NCBI GenBank assembly: GCA_036245525.1 | Contig: BTPG01000004.1 | Location: forward strand, 22,103,811 to 22,167,810 | DNA length: 64,000 bases | Reading direction: 5' to 3' | Source: Semisulcospira habei | Taxonomy: Eukaryota > Mollusca > Gastropoda > Semisulcospiridae | Part shown: positions 35,562 through 45,376 of the stretch, piece by piece | Layout: each line of letters opens with the position of its first letter | How positions within the stretch are numbered: position 1 is the first letter of the stretch | Notes under the pieces: generated by a model | Databases searched by the model: none | Told to the model about the DNA's origin: nothing | The model's input: the letters and a program-made list of their open reading frames with translations, nothing else | Position numbers and translations under genes: made by a program

Positions 35562-38500
35562 CTATGGCGCCGGGAGGGAGTGTTGCACTGCCACGATGTC
35601 CCCCACCAGCGACAGGTTCTGGCGCTGGCCGGAGAGGTCCCTCAGGTAGAAGCGTGTGAAGGTGTTCTCCGTTCTCCAGCCCACAGCCGCCACAATATCT
35701 TTTACAGCACAATTGCGGTCGAAAGCTAAGCTTGCAGCCATGGCTCTGATCTCGTGCGCCCTGATGTTTATGCGTCCAGCTGTCTCAGGGGCGAGGTCTT
35801 GGTAGGCCGATCGTATGACCCACCGAAGCCAGGAGGATATGGTCTGGGCTGAGATGTCATTTCTACCTGGGGACAGAGGAAGGAAAAGGCGGGTGCGTCC
35901 CCTGCGAAGAAGTTTGGTTCAGCGCAGGTACACCCGCAAAGCTCGCACCGGGTCCTGCTGTCTGGACTCACGAGTGGAGCCTGGTTCTCTTAGTGGCAGA
36001 ATGGTGACCAGTTGAGGAGCAGCTAACGGGGATCTGGTCTTGGCTAGGAAGGCCGGGTCGGGCAGCAGTTGTACCGAACCGTCCGTCCGGAACTGTAAAC
36101 AGGCGGGACGCGCCGAGAAGGCGTGTAGCTCGCTGACTCTGGAAGCTGAGGCGAGGGCCAGAAGAAAGCAAGTCTTGCGTGTCAAGTCCGGTAAACGTGC
36201 CAGCTGGATCAGCTCGAAGTGAGGCGAGTTGAGCCAGGTAAGCACCCAAGGCAGGTCCCACCGAGGCACCAGGGAACGTAGAGTAGGACGTTGCAGACCG
36301 AAGTGGGCCATAAGGTCGGCTAGGTCCTTGCAGGAACCAGGGTCCAGACGTCCCAGATGCCTGTACGTGTCCGAGATCATGGCCAGGTAACCACGGATGG
36401 TGATGGGCGCTAACCGCTGGTCGTTGAACAGCCAGAAGAAGAAATCCGCCAGCTGAGGAACTGTCAGATCAATGGGGGAGAGGCTTCTGTCGTCACACCA
36501 GTCGCAGAGAACTCTCCACTTGCCTTCGTAGACTCGTCTGGTCGAGGGTCTGCGGGCTGTAGCGATCGCGTCCACTGCCGCACCTGAGAAGCCTCTAGCG
36601 GAGAGGGCTTGCCGGACAATCTCCAGGCATGGAGGAGGAGACACTCTGGGCACGGGTGGTACAGCGCCTGTCGAGGTTGCTTGAGCATCATGCGCGGGGT
36701 GGGGAGCTGCAGCGGAGGAGCTGTGGTGAGACCCAGAAGGTCGGTCGTCCACGACTTGGTCCAGCAGAATGGAGCCACCAGGAAAAGGATCGCGTTGCAC
36801 CCTCTGAGCTTGAGTAGGACCTTGGGGATGAGCACCGTCGGAGGGAAGGCTAGGGGGTCCGGAATCGGAGAGACGAAGAGCGGAAGCTGTCGATTCCATC
36901 TGGTGGCAAAGAGGTCTATCATGGGAGACTCCCAGGTTGCGCCGATCATTCGAAAAATGTCCGGACGTAGCGACCATTCTGTATGGAGAAGCTGTCCGCG
37001 TCGGGAGAGGGAGTCTGCTAGGACATTCAGGTGACCGGGGATGTGACGCGCTCGGAGAGTGATGTCGCGATCCTCGCACCACCACAGTTCCTGGTACAGA
37101 AGGATGCAGAGGGAGGGAGAGCGGGTACCGCCTTGCTTCTGGATGTAGGCGACGACCGTGGAGTTGTCTGACAGGACCAGAAGTTCTCGATGCAGAAGAT
37201 GAGATTCCCAAGCCTTGAGAGCTTGCCAGACCGCCTTCAGCTCCAACCAGTTCATGTGATGGGACAGCGTCTCCAGGGGCCACCGACCGGAGGCAGTCTC
37301 GAACAACGGAAGGTGGGCTCCCCAACCGGCGAGGCTCGCGTCGACGCAGAGGGAAAAGGGTGGGGGGAGGCGAGAACAGCGGAACTCCCGTCGCTAGCCA
37401 AGAGGGATCTGTCCAGCGCCGAAGGTGAGGACGGAGCATAGCTGGGATCGGGATCTGGGACTCGAGGTCGGAGGTCGACGGCCGCCAGTGAAGGAGAAGA
37501 TGCAACTGTAGTGGACGGGAGTAGAGACGCCCCAAAGGGATCAGATCTGCTGCAGCACTCATCAGACCCAAAAGTTGAAGCCACTGCCTGGCCGAGATCA
37601 ATGACAACTGAGACACCTGAGACACCTGCTGGGCTAGAGTCGCCAACTTCTGGATGCGGGGTTCCGGCAGCCGGATGATATTGAGGTCGGTGCAGAACTC
37701 CATGCCTAGGTGCACGAACCGGCGCGACGGAAGGAGATCGGACTTGCCGAAGTTGACCAGGAAGCCCAGCGTCTCGAGGAGCTGAAGCATGGCGTCTCGG
37801 TCTACCTCCAAGGCGGACACGGCCTGATTCTTCAATAGCAGATCGTCGAGGTAGTTGGACGTATGGCTCGTGAAAGTCCGGCGAGCTCTGGCTACTACGG
37901 CGTCCATGATGCGAGTGAATACCCAAGGGCTGAGATTGAGGCCAAAGGGAAGCGCCCGGAACTGGTAGACGATCCCTTTGAACGCGAACCGTAGAAACCG
38001 TCTGGAAGCTGGGTGCATGGGGACGTGAAGATACGCATCTGAGAGGTCCAGGCTGACTGCGAAGTCCATAGGTTGCACCGAGGCACGCAGGGCCCGAGTC
38101 GTCTCCATGCGAAAGCGAGGAGCGACGATAAACTTGTTGAGCGCTGAGAGGTCGATAACAGGGTACCACTTCCCGCCCAGCTTGGGTACCACGAAGAGCC
38201 GACTGTAGAAGGCTGGGGAGTCGTGTCGAATTACCTCCTCTGTGGCTGCCTTGTGAAGTAAGGAAGCTACCTCGGAGCGTAGCACGTCTGCCTTGAGCTG
38301 ATCTGCGAGAAGCGTGGTCCACACCGGGGAGCATCGCAGCGGGGGTGGAGACCGAAAGGAGATCCGCAGACCTTCTGAAATGGTAGAGAGAATCCAAGGG
38401 TCGTCGGGAATCAGCGACCGCCAAGCAGCGCTGTGCAGGGCAAGCCTCCCGCCAACAGGAGACCCTGAAGCGGTCGGCGGGGGCCGAGAGGAGTGACAGT

Positions 38501-38783
38501 CAGTGGGCCCTGCCCTGCCCGGGGCGACGGGCAGGCTTGGGCCAGGTCCTGGAGGGAGGCGCAGCGGCGGAGCCCGGGACAGGACGAGAGCGGGGAAAGG
38601 CGGGAGGTCTGGGGGGGAGACAACCACCTCTGGTGTAGGGTCGGGAGAAGGGTCTAGCCGTCCGCAGGGTGCGACCCCCAGTCCTGTGGGAAGGCTGAAA
38701 GGGGGGAACAGCAGTGCTGGGCCAGGTGTCCTTATTTGCTTCTTTAATGGCGAGCCACGTAGGACCGAAGAGAAGCTCTCCAC
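35562..38783 (-). pseudogene. DIRS D polymerase: RT, RNase H, tyrosine recombinase (near-intact, three lesions)
   Basis: A 954-codon open frame (38783-35919) holds a reverse transcriptase at residues about 165-400 (VSLDLSDAYLHVPMHP; catalytic NYLDDLLLKN at 310-319) and a tyrosine recombinase from about 720 (LAPITIRGYL; first catalytic Arg at 882 in SASRVSELHAFS). Residues about 476-688 are out of frame. The true RNase H and following DLFATRWNRQLPLFV block are read in another frame (37306-36464; VDASLAGWGAHLP, MNWLELKAVW, LSDNSTVVAYIQKQ). One shift lies at a G run near 37365 and the compensating one near 36722. A TGA at 35919-35921 replaces an Arg codon. Beyond it the same frame continues 118 codons to a TAG at 35562, carrying HEIRAMAAS and FTRFYLRDLSG, the catalytic H-x-x-R and Tyr boxes. 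Confidence 0.9.
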
Positions 38784-39579
38784 CCAGGGGGACCTGTCGC
38801 AACTGAGTCTTCAGGTCCTCCGGAAGTGAACAGGAGCGGAGAAGGGCATCCCTACGCAAAAGATCACAGTTAGAAGCTGCCGCGATGGCATTGACACACT
38901 TGTGGTAAGCAGCACGGTTACCGGAGATGGCTAGGGCGTGTAAGTCTCCCAAAAGCAGACTCAGGGATGGATGCCAAGCCTCCTCTACGCGACGAACGAT
39001 AGCTTGAGTAAGGAGGTCGAGAAATCCAGCCAACGCTAGCGCATTGCGGATGAGAATCGCTGTCTGGTCGATGCCGGGTAGAAAAAAGCGACGAGAAGGA
39101 GTAGCCACCAGGGCACAGGCAGAGGGGTCCGGCTTAGGCAGGGGGCAGGAGAAGCTCTGAGAGTGTCCTGCATACCAGGACTGACGAAAACACATGTGTA
39201 AATCTGCCGGCCACCTGGTGTCCGAGAAGAACCCGTGGGAACCCAGAGAGCCCTGAGCAAGGCAAGTGGAGAAGCCTGGGGGTTGTGGAAGCGACCTGAA
39301 CGTCTTCGATTGTCGATCAGCATCCACGTACGCCGCGGCCCTCTTCTTCAGTGGTGGAGAAGGCGGGCAGTCCTCCGCCGGGAGGCAAGCAGACATGATA
39401 CGAGCCGCTTCATCCAAGGCGCGAAGGGTCTCCATCCTGTGTCCACCGGTCGACGGTAGCTGATCCTGCTCCAAACCGTCCGGTTGTGAAGGAATAGAAC
39501 GAGAGGGACTGTCTACACATAACAGGGCCGAAACCGAACCTTCGGGTGCCAGGCTGAGAGCGTCGTCTTCCAAACGCAA
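38500..39579 (-). CDS. DIRS D Gag-like ORF
   Basis: A 359-codon frame overlaps the polymerase start by 284 bp in a different frame, so polymerase expression would need frameshifting or reinitiation. Conserved blocks shared with A and B are METLRALDEAARIMSACLPA, LIRNALALAGFLDLLTQAIV and LAISGNRAAYHKCVNAIAAA. The C-terminus is Pro/Arg-rich (about residues 290-359). No known enzymatic motif is present. The Gag-like role is assigned by position, as in other DIRS elements. The frame has no internal stop but is not joined in frame to the upstream Arg/Ser-rich part. Confidence 0.75.
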   Translation of the reverse strand: MRLEDDALSLAPEGSVSALLCVDSPSRSIPSQPDGLEQDQLPSTGGHRMETLRALDEAARIMSACLPAEDCPPSPPLKKRAAAYVDADRQSKTFRSLPQPPGFSTCLAQGSLGSHGFFSDTRWPADLHMCFRQSWYAGHSQSFSCPLPKPDPSACALVATPSRRFFLPGIDQTAILIRNALALAGFLDLLTQAIVRRVEEAWHPSLSLLLGDLHALAISGNRAAYHKCVNAIAAASNCDLLRRDALLRSCSLPEDLKTQLRQVPLGGELLFGPTWLAIKEANKDTWPSTAVPPFQPSHRTGGRTLRTARPFSRPYTRGGCLPPRPPAFPRSRPVPGSAAAPPSRTWPKPARRPGQGRAH

Positions 39580-39758
39580 GGAGCGAGGACGGGAACCTGA
39601 ACGAGGACGGGGTGAGTGTCCAGCAGCCTCACCCGGTCGGGAAGAAGCCGGAGCCCTGGGCGGGGACCTCCCCGCCGGGGAGCGGTTCCGGGCAGAGCGA
39701 CGAGGCGACTGATCCGGAGACGAACACCGGCGAGAGTAGCGACGACGTGACCCGACAT

Positions 39759-40809
39759 CTAGCGGCGAGAGTGGGGACTCCTAGACCAGGAGCGATGACG
39801 TGAGTGGCGGCTCACTGAGGGTGACGAACATCTAGAGCGCGGTCGATCAAACGGGCGGGCTCTAAGTGAAGAACATTCCAAGTTCGGGGCGCGCGACCTT
39901 GACTGCCGAGCCACCAAAAGAGAGTCATATCTAAAAGACGTCTGAGAGGGCCGACTGGAACGCGAAGAACGAGACGGAGACCGTCGATGCGGAGACCTGT
40001 GCCTTGAGCGAGAACGACGGTGAGATGAACATCGGCGCACTGAAGGAGAGCGGTGAGAGACTTCTCGCTGTAATGCAGGCACTTTCGGAACATGCACTGA
40101 GGAGTGGGGTAGCGTACGAAAAGTCTGTTCTTCCCGTCGAGGAGGGCTAATGGTCTTTGCGGCACGCTGATCCCTACCGTTAGGCGAGCGCGGAGGAGGA
40201 GGATCCATACTCTTGTTCACCATCCCCTCCAAGACTGAGACAAGTACCGGTGCCGAGGCCTGTTCCTTAAGAATCTCTCGTACTGCCGACGACGGTGGAA
40301 CCGAGCAGACAGAATCCGGTTCTGTGGGCGCTTTCGGCGAAGGAGAACGAGCTTGCGACCTAAGTCGCGGCGTTGACTGTTCTGTCAGCTGGCAAGAACC
40401 TAAACGGGATACCAGCGGAACAACTTTATGCTGAGAAGCGGGATCTTTACGTTTATGTTTATCTTTCGGGATCTGAGTAATTGCCACCGGACATTGGCCA
40501 CTTTTAATTGGTACCGTGGAAGCTGCCGGTGCAGTAGGACGGGCCCACGGCCTCAGCTGCGGCGCTGACTGTCCTGTTTCCCGGAGATAGCCGCTATGGG
40601 ACTCACCGGAGTTGTAACCCCTTATCCGTTCTGGTGTCAGCTGTTCATGGCAGTAAAAGTTCCCCAACTGTGTCCACTACTCTTCCAGCCAGAGAGTGCA
40701 GACCAGGCATGGATTGGAGGAAGTACAGGCGGAACAGGGAAGGCAAACTTCGTGTCCGTGACTCGGCCATTGGAAACGTCCACATCTAGTACATGTACGG
40801 ACTTGCCAA
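39759..40809 (-). CDS. DIRS D zinc-binding domain plus Arg/Ser-rich region (one stop inside)
   Basis: Following an acceptor at 40811/40810 (TATTTTTGCAG), the frame reads RTCTRCGRFQWPSHGHEVCL and continues CSACTSSNPCLVCTLWLEE to a TAG at 40677-40679. It then continues in the same frame as a 302-codon stretch to 39759. Element B has Lys in place of the TAG, so this is a nonsense change. The C-terminal 110 residues are an RS-type low-complexity domain (SHRRSRSRHRSPHRRSPSRS and similar) like those of splicing-factor SR proteins. A role in RNA binding or in interaction with the splicing machinery is inference. Confidence 0.6.
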
Positions 40810-40975
40810 CTGCAAAAATATAGAGTATAATGAAAGTGAGCGAACGTGCCCCCGCAGGCACGCAATACGAACCGCGAAACGAAACGAAGAAATACGGCGT
40901 ATGCTGACGCACGGCGCTCTACCCTTCCCCTCAGCGCCAGACGGAAGCAACGACCAAGATTTTACCTTGCCATAG
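40810..40975 (-). other. Candidate spliceosomal intron in the DIRS D 5' leader
   Basis: Donor GCAAG|GTAAAA at 40976/40975 and acceptor TATTTTTGCAG ending at 40810 bound 166 bp. B has an equivalent 154-bp intron (28461-28614) and C a candidate (34163-34410), each immediately before the zinc-binding domain. Confidence 0.5.
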
Positions 40976-41426
40976 TTGAGGGGAAAGAAAAGGACGAGCC
41001 CACCAAAATGGCGCCGAAGGCCGGTTGTCGACAGACAGGCCCGGGGAACATGCGTAGCCCCCGTGAAGAAGGTTCGAGGCCGGCGAAGAGGCAGAGCACT
41101 GACACACCCAGGCAGAGAAGCCGTCCACCGAAACCACGAGGCCCATCAAGGAGAAGCTAAGGGCACCGGTCAGGCGAAACAGCGCAGACCGGCCACAGAG
41201 AGTACAGTTCACAACTTCTCGACAGCCTATCTTCCTACACTAAGAAGAGCACGAAAGCGTCCAAGTTCCGAAGTCACACAAAGGAACTTCAGCTCACACC
41301 ACCACTTGCTATAAACGAAGACTTCCAAAACGCAGAGCTACTGACATACACAACCGATCTTTGACTAGCAAAGAAACTGACTGAAGTAGGAAGCGCTGGG
41401 CGCATGCACGGTTGAACCGGAAGGGA

Positions 41427-41493
41427 TTGATTGATTGTACATTGCTTAACGTCCCGACAGCAACAAGGCTTTCTCAGGACGTGCCTGCACTGC

Positions 41494-41528
<35 letters not shown>

Positions 41529-41539
41529 AACTAAACAGA
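41427..41539 (-). mobile_element. SINE-like retroposon, 5'-truncated copy 3, in the DIRS D terminal repeat
   Basis: Flanked by the duplication TGAACCGGAAGGGA at 41413-41426 and 41540-41553. It contains only the 3' part of the element. The internal A tract on the plus strand is expanded to about 29 nt, against 7-12 in the full copies. Confidence 0.8.
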
Positions 41540-41939
41540 TGAACCGGAAGGGAGGTTTCGCGGGCTTCCGCCTGGGCTATGGCGCCCCTAGCCTGCCATC
41601 ATCGCCATTATCGTACACAACAAAGTTTGGGCTAAAATTAGACTAGCTAAGAAACCATTTCTTCGCGCTGGGACCATATGGCGTTGAGGCGCGTCCCCTG
41701 GGTGGTGGATAGGGGGTCCCTCGTGAGAGGGGTGCACCGAATGAAATAAGGTGCCGTGAACCAACATGGTCTAAGGGAAGGTGACCCCGACAGAAAACCC
41801 CTGGTCCTCCTAGTAAGGGGGTTGGGCGTGGGGGTAGCTTCCCCACCCTGCAAAAAAGGAAATAGCTACAAAAACGCCGACGAAAAGACTAACAGTAATT
41901 CCTTTCCTGGAGGAGGAAGGTTCTTCTACCAGAAGACTT

Positions 41940-43235
41940 ATGACGTCCTGTGGTGAAAGCCGGAAGTCTTCGGAAGCCACAGGACCGAGCCGCCTCTCTC
42001 TATCCAGGGATACAACCATTGCCGCCCAGATAGCAGCGGAAATGCAAAAGTACAACCTTTCCCTGCTAGGTATCAGTGAAGCCAGATGGACGCAGTCTGG
42101 CCAGAAAAGGCTGTTAAGTGGGGAGATGATTCTGTATTCAGGTCATGAAGAGGACAATGCTCCCCATACAGAAGGTGTAGCATTCATGATGTCACCAGTG
42201 GCACAGAGAGCGCTGATGGGCTGGGAACCTCTTGGGCCAAGAATTATCACAGCAGCCTTTAGAACCAAGAAAAAGATCAAGCTGAACGTCATCCAGTGTT
42301 ATGCGCCCACTAATGACAGTGACGAGGAAGAGAAACAAGAGTTCTACGACCGACTCCAGAGTGCCGTGGACAAATTTGCGGAGCGAGACATCACCATCGT
42401 CATGGGCGATTTTAATGCCAAAATAGGGGAGGACAACACCGGATACGAAGAGGTGATGGGGAGACAGGGACTAGGCTCAGAGATGAGTGAGAACGGGGAG
42501 AGGTTTGTAGACTTTTGTGCTCTAAACCGACTTGTCATTGGAGGCAGCATCTTCCCACACAGAAGAATACACAAAGCAACTTGGGTCTCACCTGACCATA
42601 CAACAGAGAACCAAATAGACCATATCTGCATTAGCAAGAAATTTAGAAGATCCCTTCAAGATGTTCGAGTGAGGAGGAGAGCAGATGTTGACTCCAACCA
42701 CCATCTGCTTACCTTAAGAATGAAGCTCAAGTTAAAGAAAAGCCGCACAGAGAGGACAAGAAGACAGCACTATAATGTAGGCCTCCTGAGAGAAACTGGA
42801 GTTAGAGAAGAGTTCAAACTGGTGCTGTCCAACCAGTTTCAAGCGCTACAGGAGCTAGTAAATGAAGAGGAGGCGGTCACCACAGAGCAGCAGTGGAAGG
42901 CAGTTAGAGAGGCGCTGAACTCAACCTGCAAAGACACTGTAGGGTTCAGGAAACACCATCACAAAGACTGGCTGTCGGCACAGACCTTGAAGAAGATAGA
43001 AGTGAGGAAGCAGAAGAAAGCAGTTGTCAACAACAGTCACACGAGAGCAGCCAAAGTAAGGGCACAGGGGGGAATACTCGGAAGCCAACCGCGAGGTGAA
43101 GAGGAGTATCAGGGCAGACAAGAGGGCCTACACAGACAGCCTGGCAGCAGAGGCAGAAAAGGCAGCAGGCAGTGGCAACATGAAACAGCTCTACGACATT
43201 ACCAGAAGATTGTCAGGCAAGTATGGCCATACAGA
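41940..43235 (+). pseudogene. LINE 1 ORF, N-terminal part (APE endonuclease)
   Basis: The frame carries the APE-type endonuclease: LLGISEARWTQSGQKRLLSG, VIQCYAPTNDSDEEEKQEFY, VMGDFNAKIGEDNTGYEEVM, NQIDHICISKK and DSNHHLLTLRMKLKL. The E, Y, GDFN and (S/D)xHH boxes of the catalytic site are present, with SNHH in place of the usual SDHH. Near 43068 a G run causes a frameshift, and the correct frame continues in the register used at 43096-43235 (SIRADKRAYTDSLAAEAEKA). LINE 2 interrupts it at YGHTD. The protein nicks target DNA to prime reverse transcription in related elements. This copy is inactive. Confidence 0.85.
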
Positions 43236-45363
43236 TTCATTCAGTCCTCTCTGCGCCGTCTGGTGCTTGAGGCGATGGCAAGGGAGCGCCACTTTTGTCT
43301 GTCAGCTGCTATTTTGGGTGCTGTTTGCAGAGTAAGGCCTCTGTTCTTGAGCTCTCGCTCCACGGTTCGGCGCCACGTCTCCTTTGGTCGCCCACGGTTT
43401 CTCTTCCCCTGTGGTGTCCATCTCAGTGCCACCCTTGGTAATGAGTCAGGTGACATTCTGCAAACGTGGCCTAGCCATCTCCATCTCCGTGTGGCGATGG
43501 TTTCAGCGATGCTGTCTGCGCCTGCTCTCTTCCGTAGTTCCTCGTTTGTAATCATGTTTGGCCAGAAGACCTTCATGATCCGTCGCAGGCACTTGTTCTG
43601 GAAGACATCCAGCTTGCGTTCCGTAGCGGTAGTGGATTTCCAGCATTCTGACCCATATAGAAGGACACTCAGCACGTTGCTCTTAAAAATACGGAGCTTG
43701 GTGTGGATGCTCAGGCTTGTGGTCCTCCAGATGGGTTTCAGCATTGCGAAGGCTTGGTTGGCTTTGCTGATTCTTGTGGTGATCTCCCTTGTGCAGTCTC
43801 CATCTGTGGTAACCTTGCTGCCCAGGTACGTGAACTCGTCCACCTCTTGCAGAGGTTGGTCACTGATGGTGATTGGGTCGCCCACTATGGTGTTCTTCCT
43901 CATGACTTGAGTCTTCCTAATGTTGACCCCGAGACCTATGGAGCTTGCTGACTGTGTCAACTGTTGTGTCTTCTGTTGCATGTCCTGGTTTCTGCTTGCC
44001 AGCAGCCCGATATCATCGGCGTAGTCGAGGTCATCCAGCATTGAGGTCAGCGTCCACTGAATTCCCTGCCTCCTTCCCTCTGTGGTGCGGCGCATGATCC
44101 AATCAATTGCCATTGAGAATAGGATTGGCGAAAGAATACATCCTTGTTTCACTCCGGTTTCCACCTTAAACGGTTCGGTGAGCTGGTTGTTGTGGACGAC
44201 TCTGCACTCAAAATTCTTGTACAGGGACCTGATGACGTTGACAAGTTTCTGGGGGATTCCATAGTATCGCAGGATTTTCCAAAGGGAGTCTCGATGCAGA
44301 CTGTCGAAGGCCTTCTCAAAGTCTACAAAGACCACATAGAGGGATCCATTCCATTCGTTAGACTGCTCAAGGATCTGTCTCAGTACGAAAATATGGTCAA
44401 TGCAGGACTTGCCTTTCCTAAAACCTGCCTGCTCCCGGCGAAGGATGCCATTCACTGCTGTCGTAATGCGTTCAAGGAGAATGCGGCTGAAGATCTTGCT
44501 GGTGAGGGATAGTAAGGTGATGCCTCGCCAGTTGTTACAGTTCCCCAGGTCTCCTTTCTTCGGAAGTTTGACGATGGTGCCGGTCTTCCAATCGCTCGGC
44601 GCTTCCTCAGTGTCCCAGATCTTTTGAAAAATCTGACAAAGAAGCTGCGGCGTTACCGTATCTTCTACTTTCAGCATCTCGGGGCACACTCCGTCATCGC
44701 CAGGTGCCTTCCCGTTCTTCAGCTTTTGAATGGCCTGCTTGACTTCCGCAATAGTAATGTTGCCGAGGTTAATGTCCAGGTCCTCCTCCGCTTCAGGAAT
44801 GTCAGTGAGGGTTGGTGGGTCTGAGCGGTTCAGGATGGACTCGAAGTGTTGCTTCCATCTCTTCAGCTTCTCTTCCTCTACTGTGACATGAGTTCCATCT
44901 TCAGCTCTCACTGGAAGGTCGTGGTGTTGCCCGTAATCGCCCTTCAGCTTCTTGGTGTTCTGGTACACTGTCTTCATGTCTCTCTGTTTTGCAGCTGCCT
45001 CCGCTTCTTCTGCCAGCCTTTCTGTGTACATTCTCTTGTCTCTTCTCGCTGATGTCTTCACCGCTTGATCTTTCTCTCTGTATTCTCTTGATATTCTTTC
45101 CTTCAGTCTTGGTGATTTGGTATCCAAAAGTTTCTTCTTGATCTGTCTTCTCTCTTCTATGCGAGCCCACGTGTCTTCTGAGATCCACTCTGTCTTCCTG
45201 CTCTTTCTGTATCCTAAAACTTCCCCTCCTGTTTCCTTCATGGCTCTGTTGAAATCTTCAATAGTCAGCGCTGTCTCATCTTCCAAAACACTAAATCTAT
45301 TCCTGAGGGCCAACCTAAACTCTTCTTTCACTTTTGGGTCTTTCAACTTGGCCACGTCGTAGC
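43236..45363 (-). mobile_element. LINE 2, 5'-truncated, inserted into LINE 1
   Basis: Flanked by the 13-bp duplication ATGGCCATACAGA at 43223-43235 and 45364-45376. It lies on the minus strand. The 3' end follows the stop within a few bases (TGAATGAA on the minus strand). The endonuclease half is missing, typical of incomplete target-primed reverse transcription. Confidence 0.9.
43244..45363 (-). CDS. LINE 2 reverse transcriptase (uninterrupted, N-terminally truncated)
   Basis: About 706 codons stay open from the truncation point (YDVAKLKDPKVKEEF) to the stop. Reverse transcriptase blocks in order are KNGKAPGDDGVCPEMLK, NNWRGITLLSLTSKIFSRIL, EQAGFRKGKSCIDHIFVLRQ, VFVDFEKAFDSLHRDSLWKI, GVKQGCILSPILFSMAIDWI and the catalytic LDYADDIGLLASRNQ. 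A C-terminal region has RRWRWLGHVCRM and KRNRGRPKETWRRTVERELK. It is a diverged relative of LINE 1. The intact frame implies recent insertion, but the copy lacks the endonuclease and a promoter, so it should not move by itself. Confidence 0.88.
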
Positions 45364-45376
45364 ATGGCCATACAGA

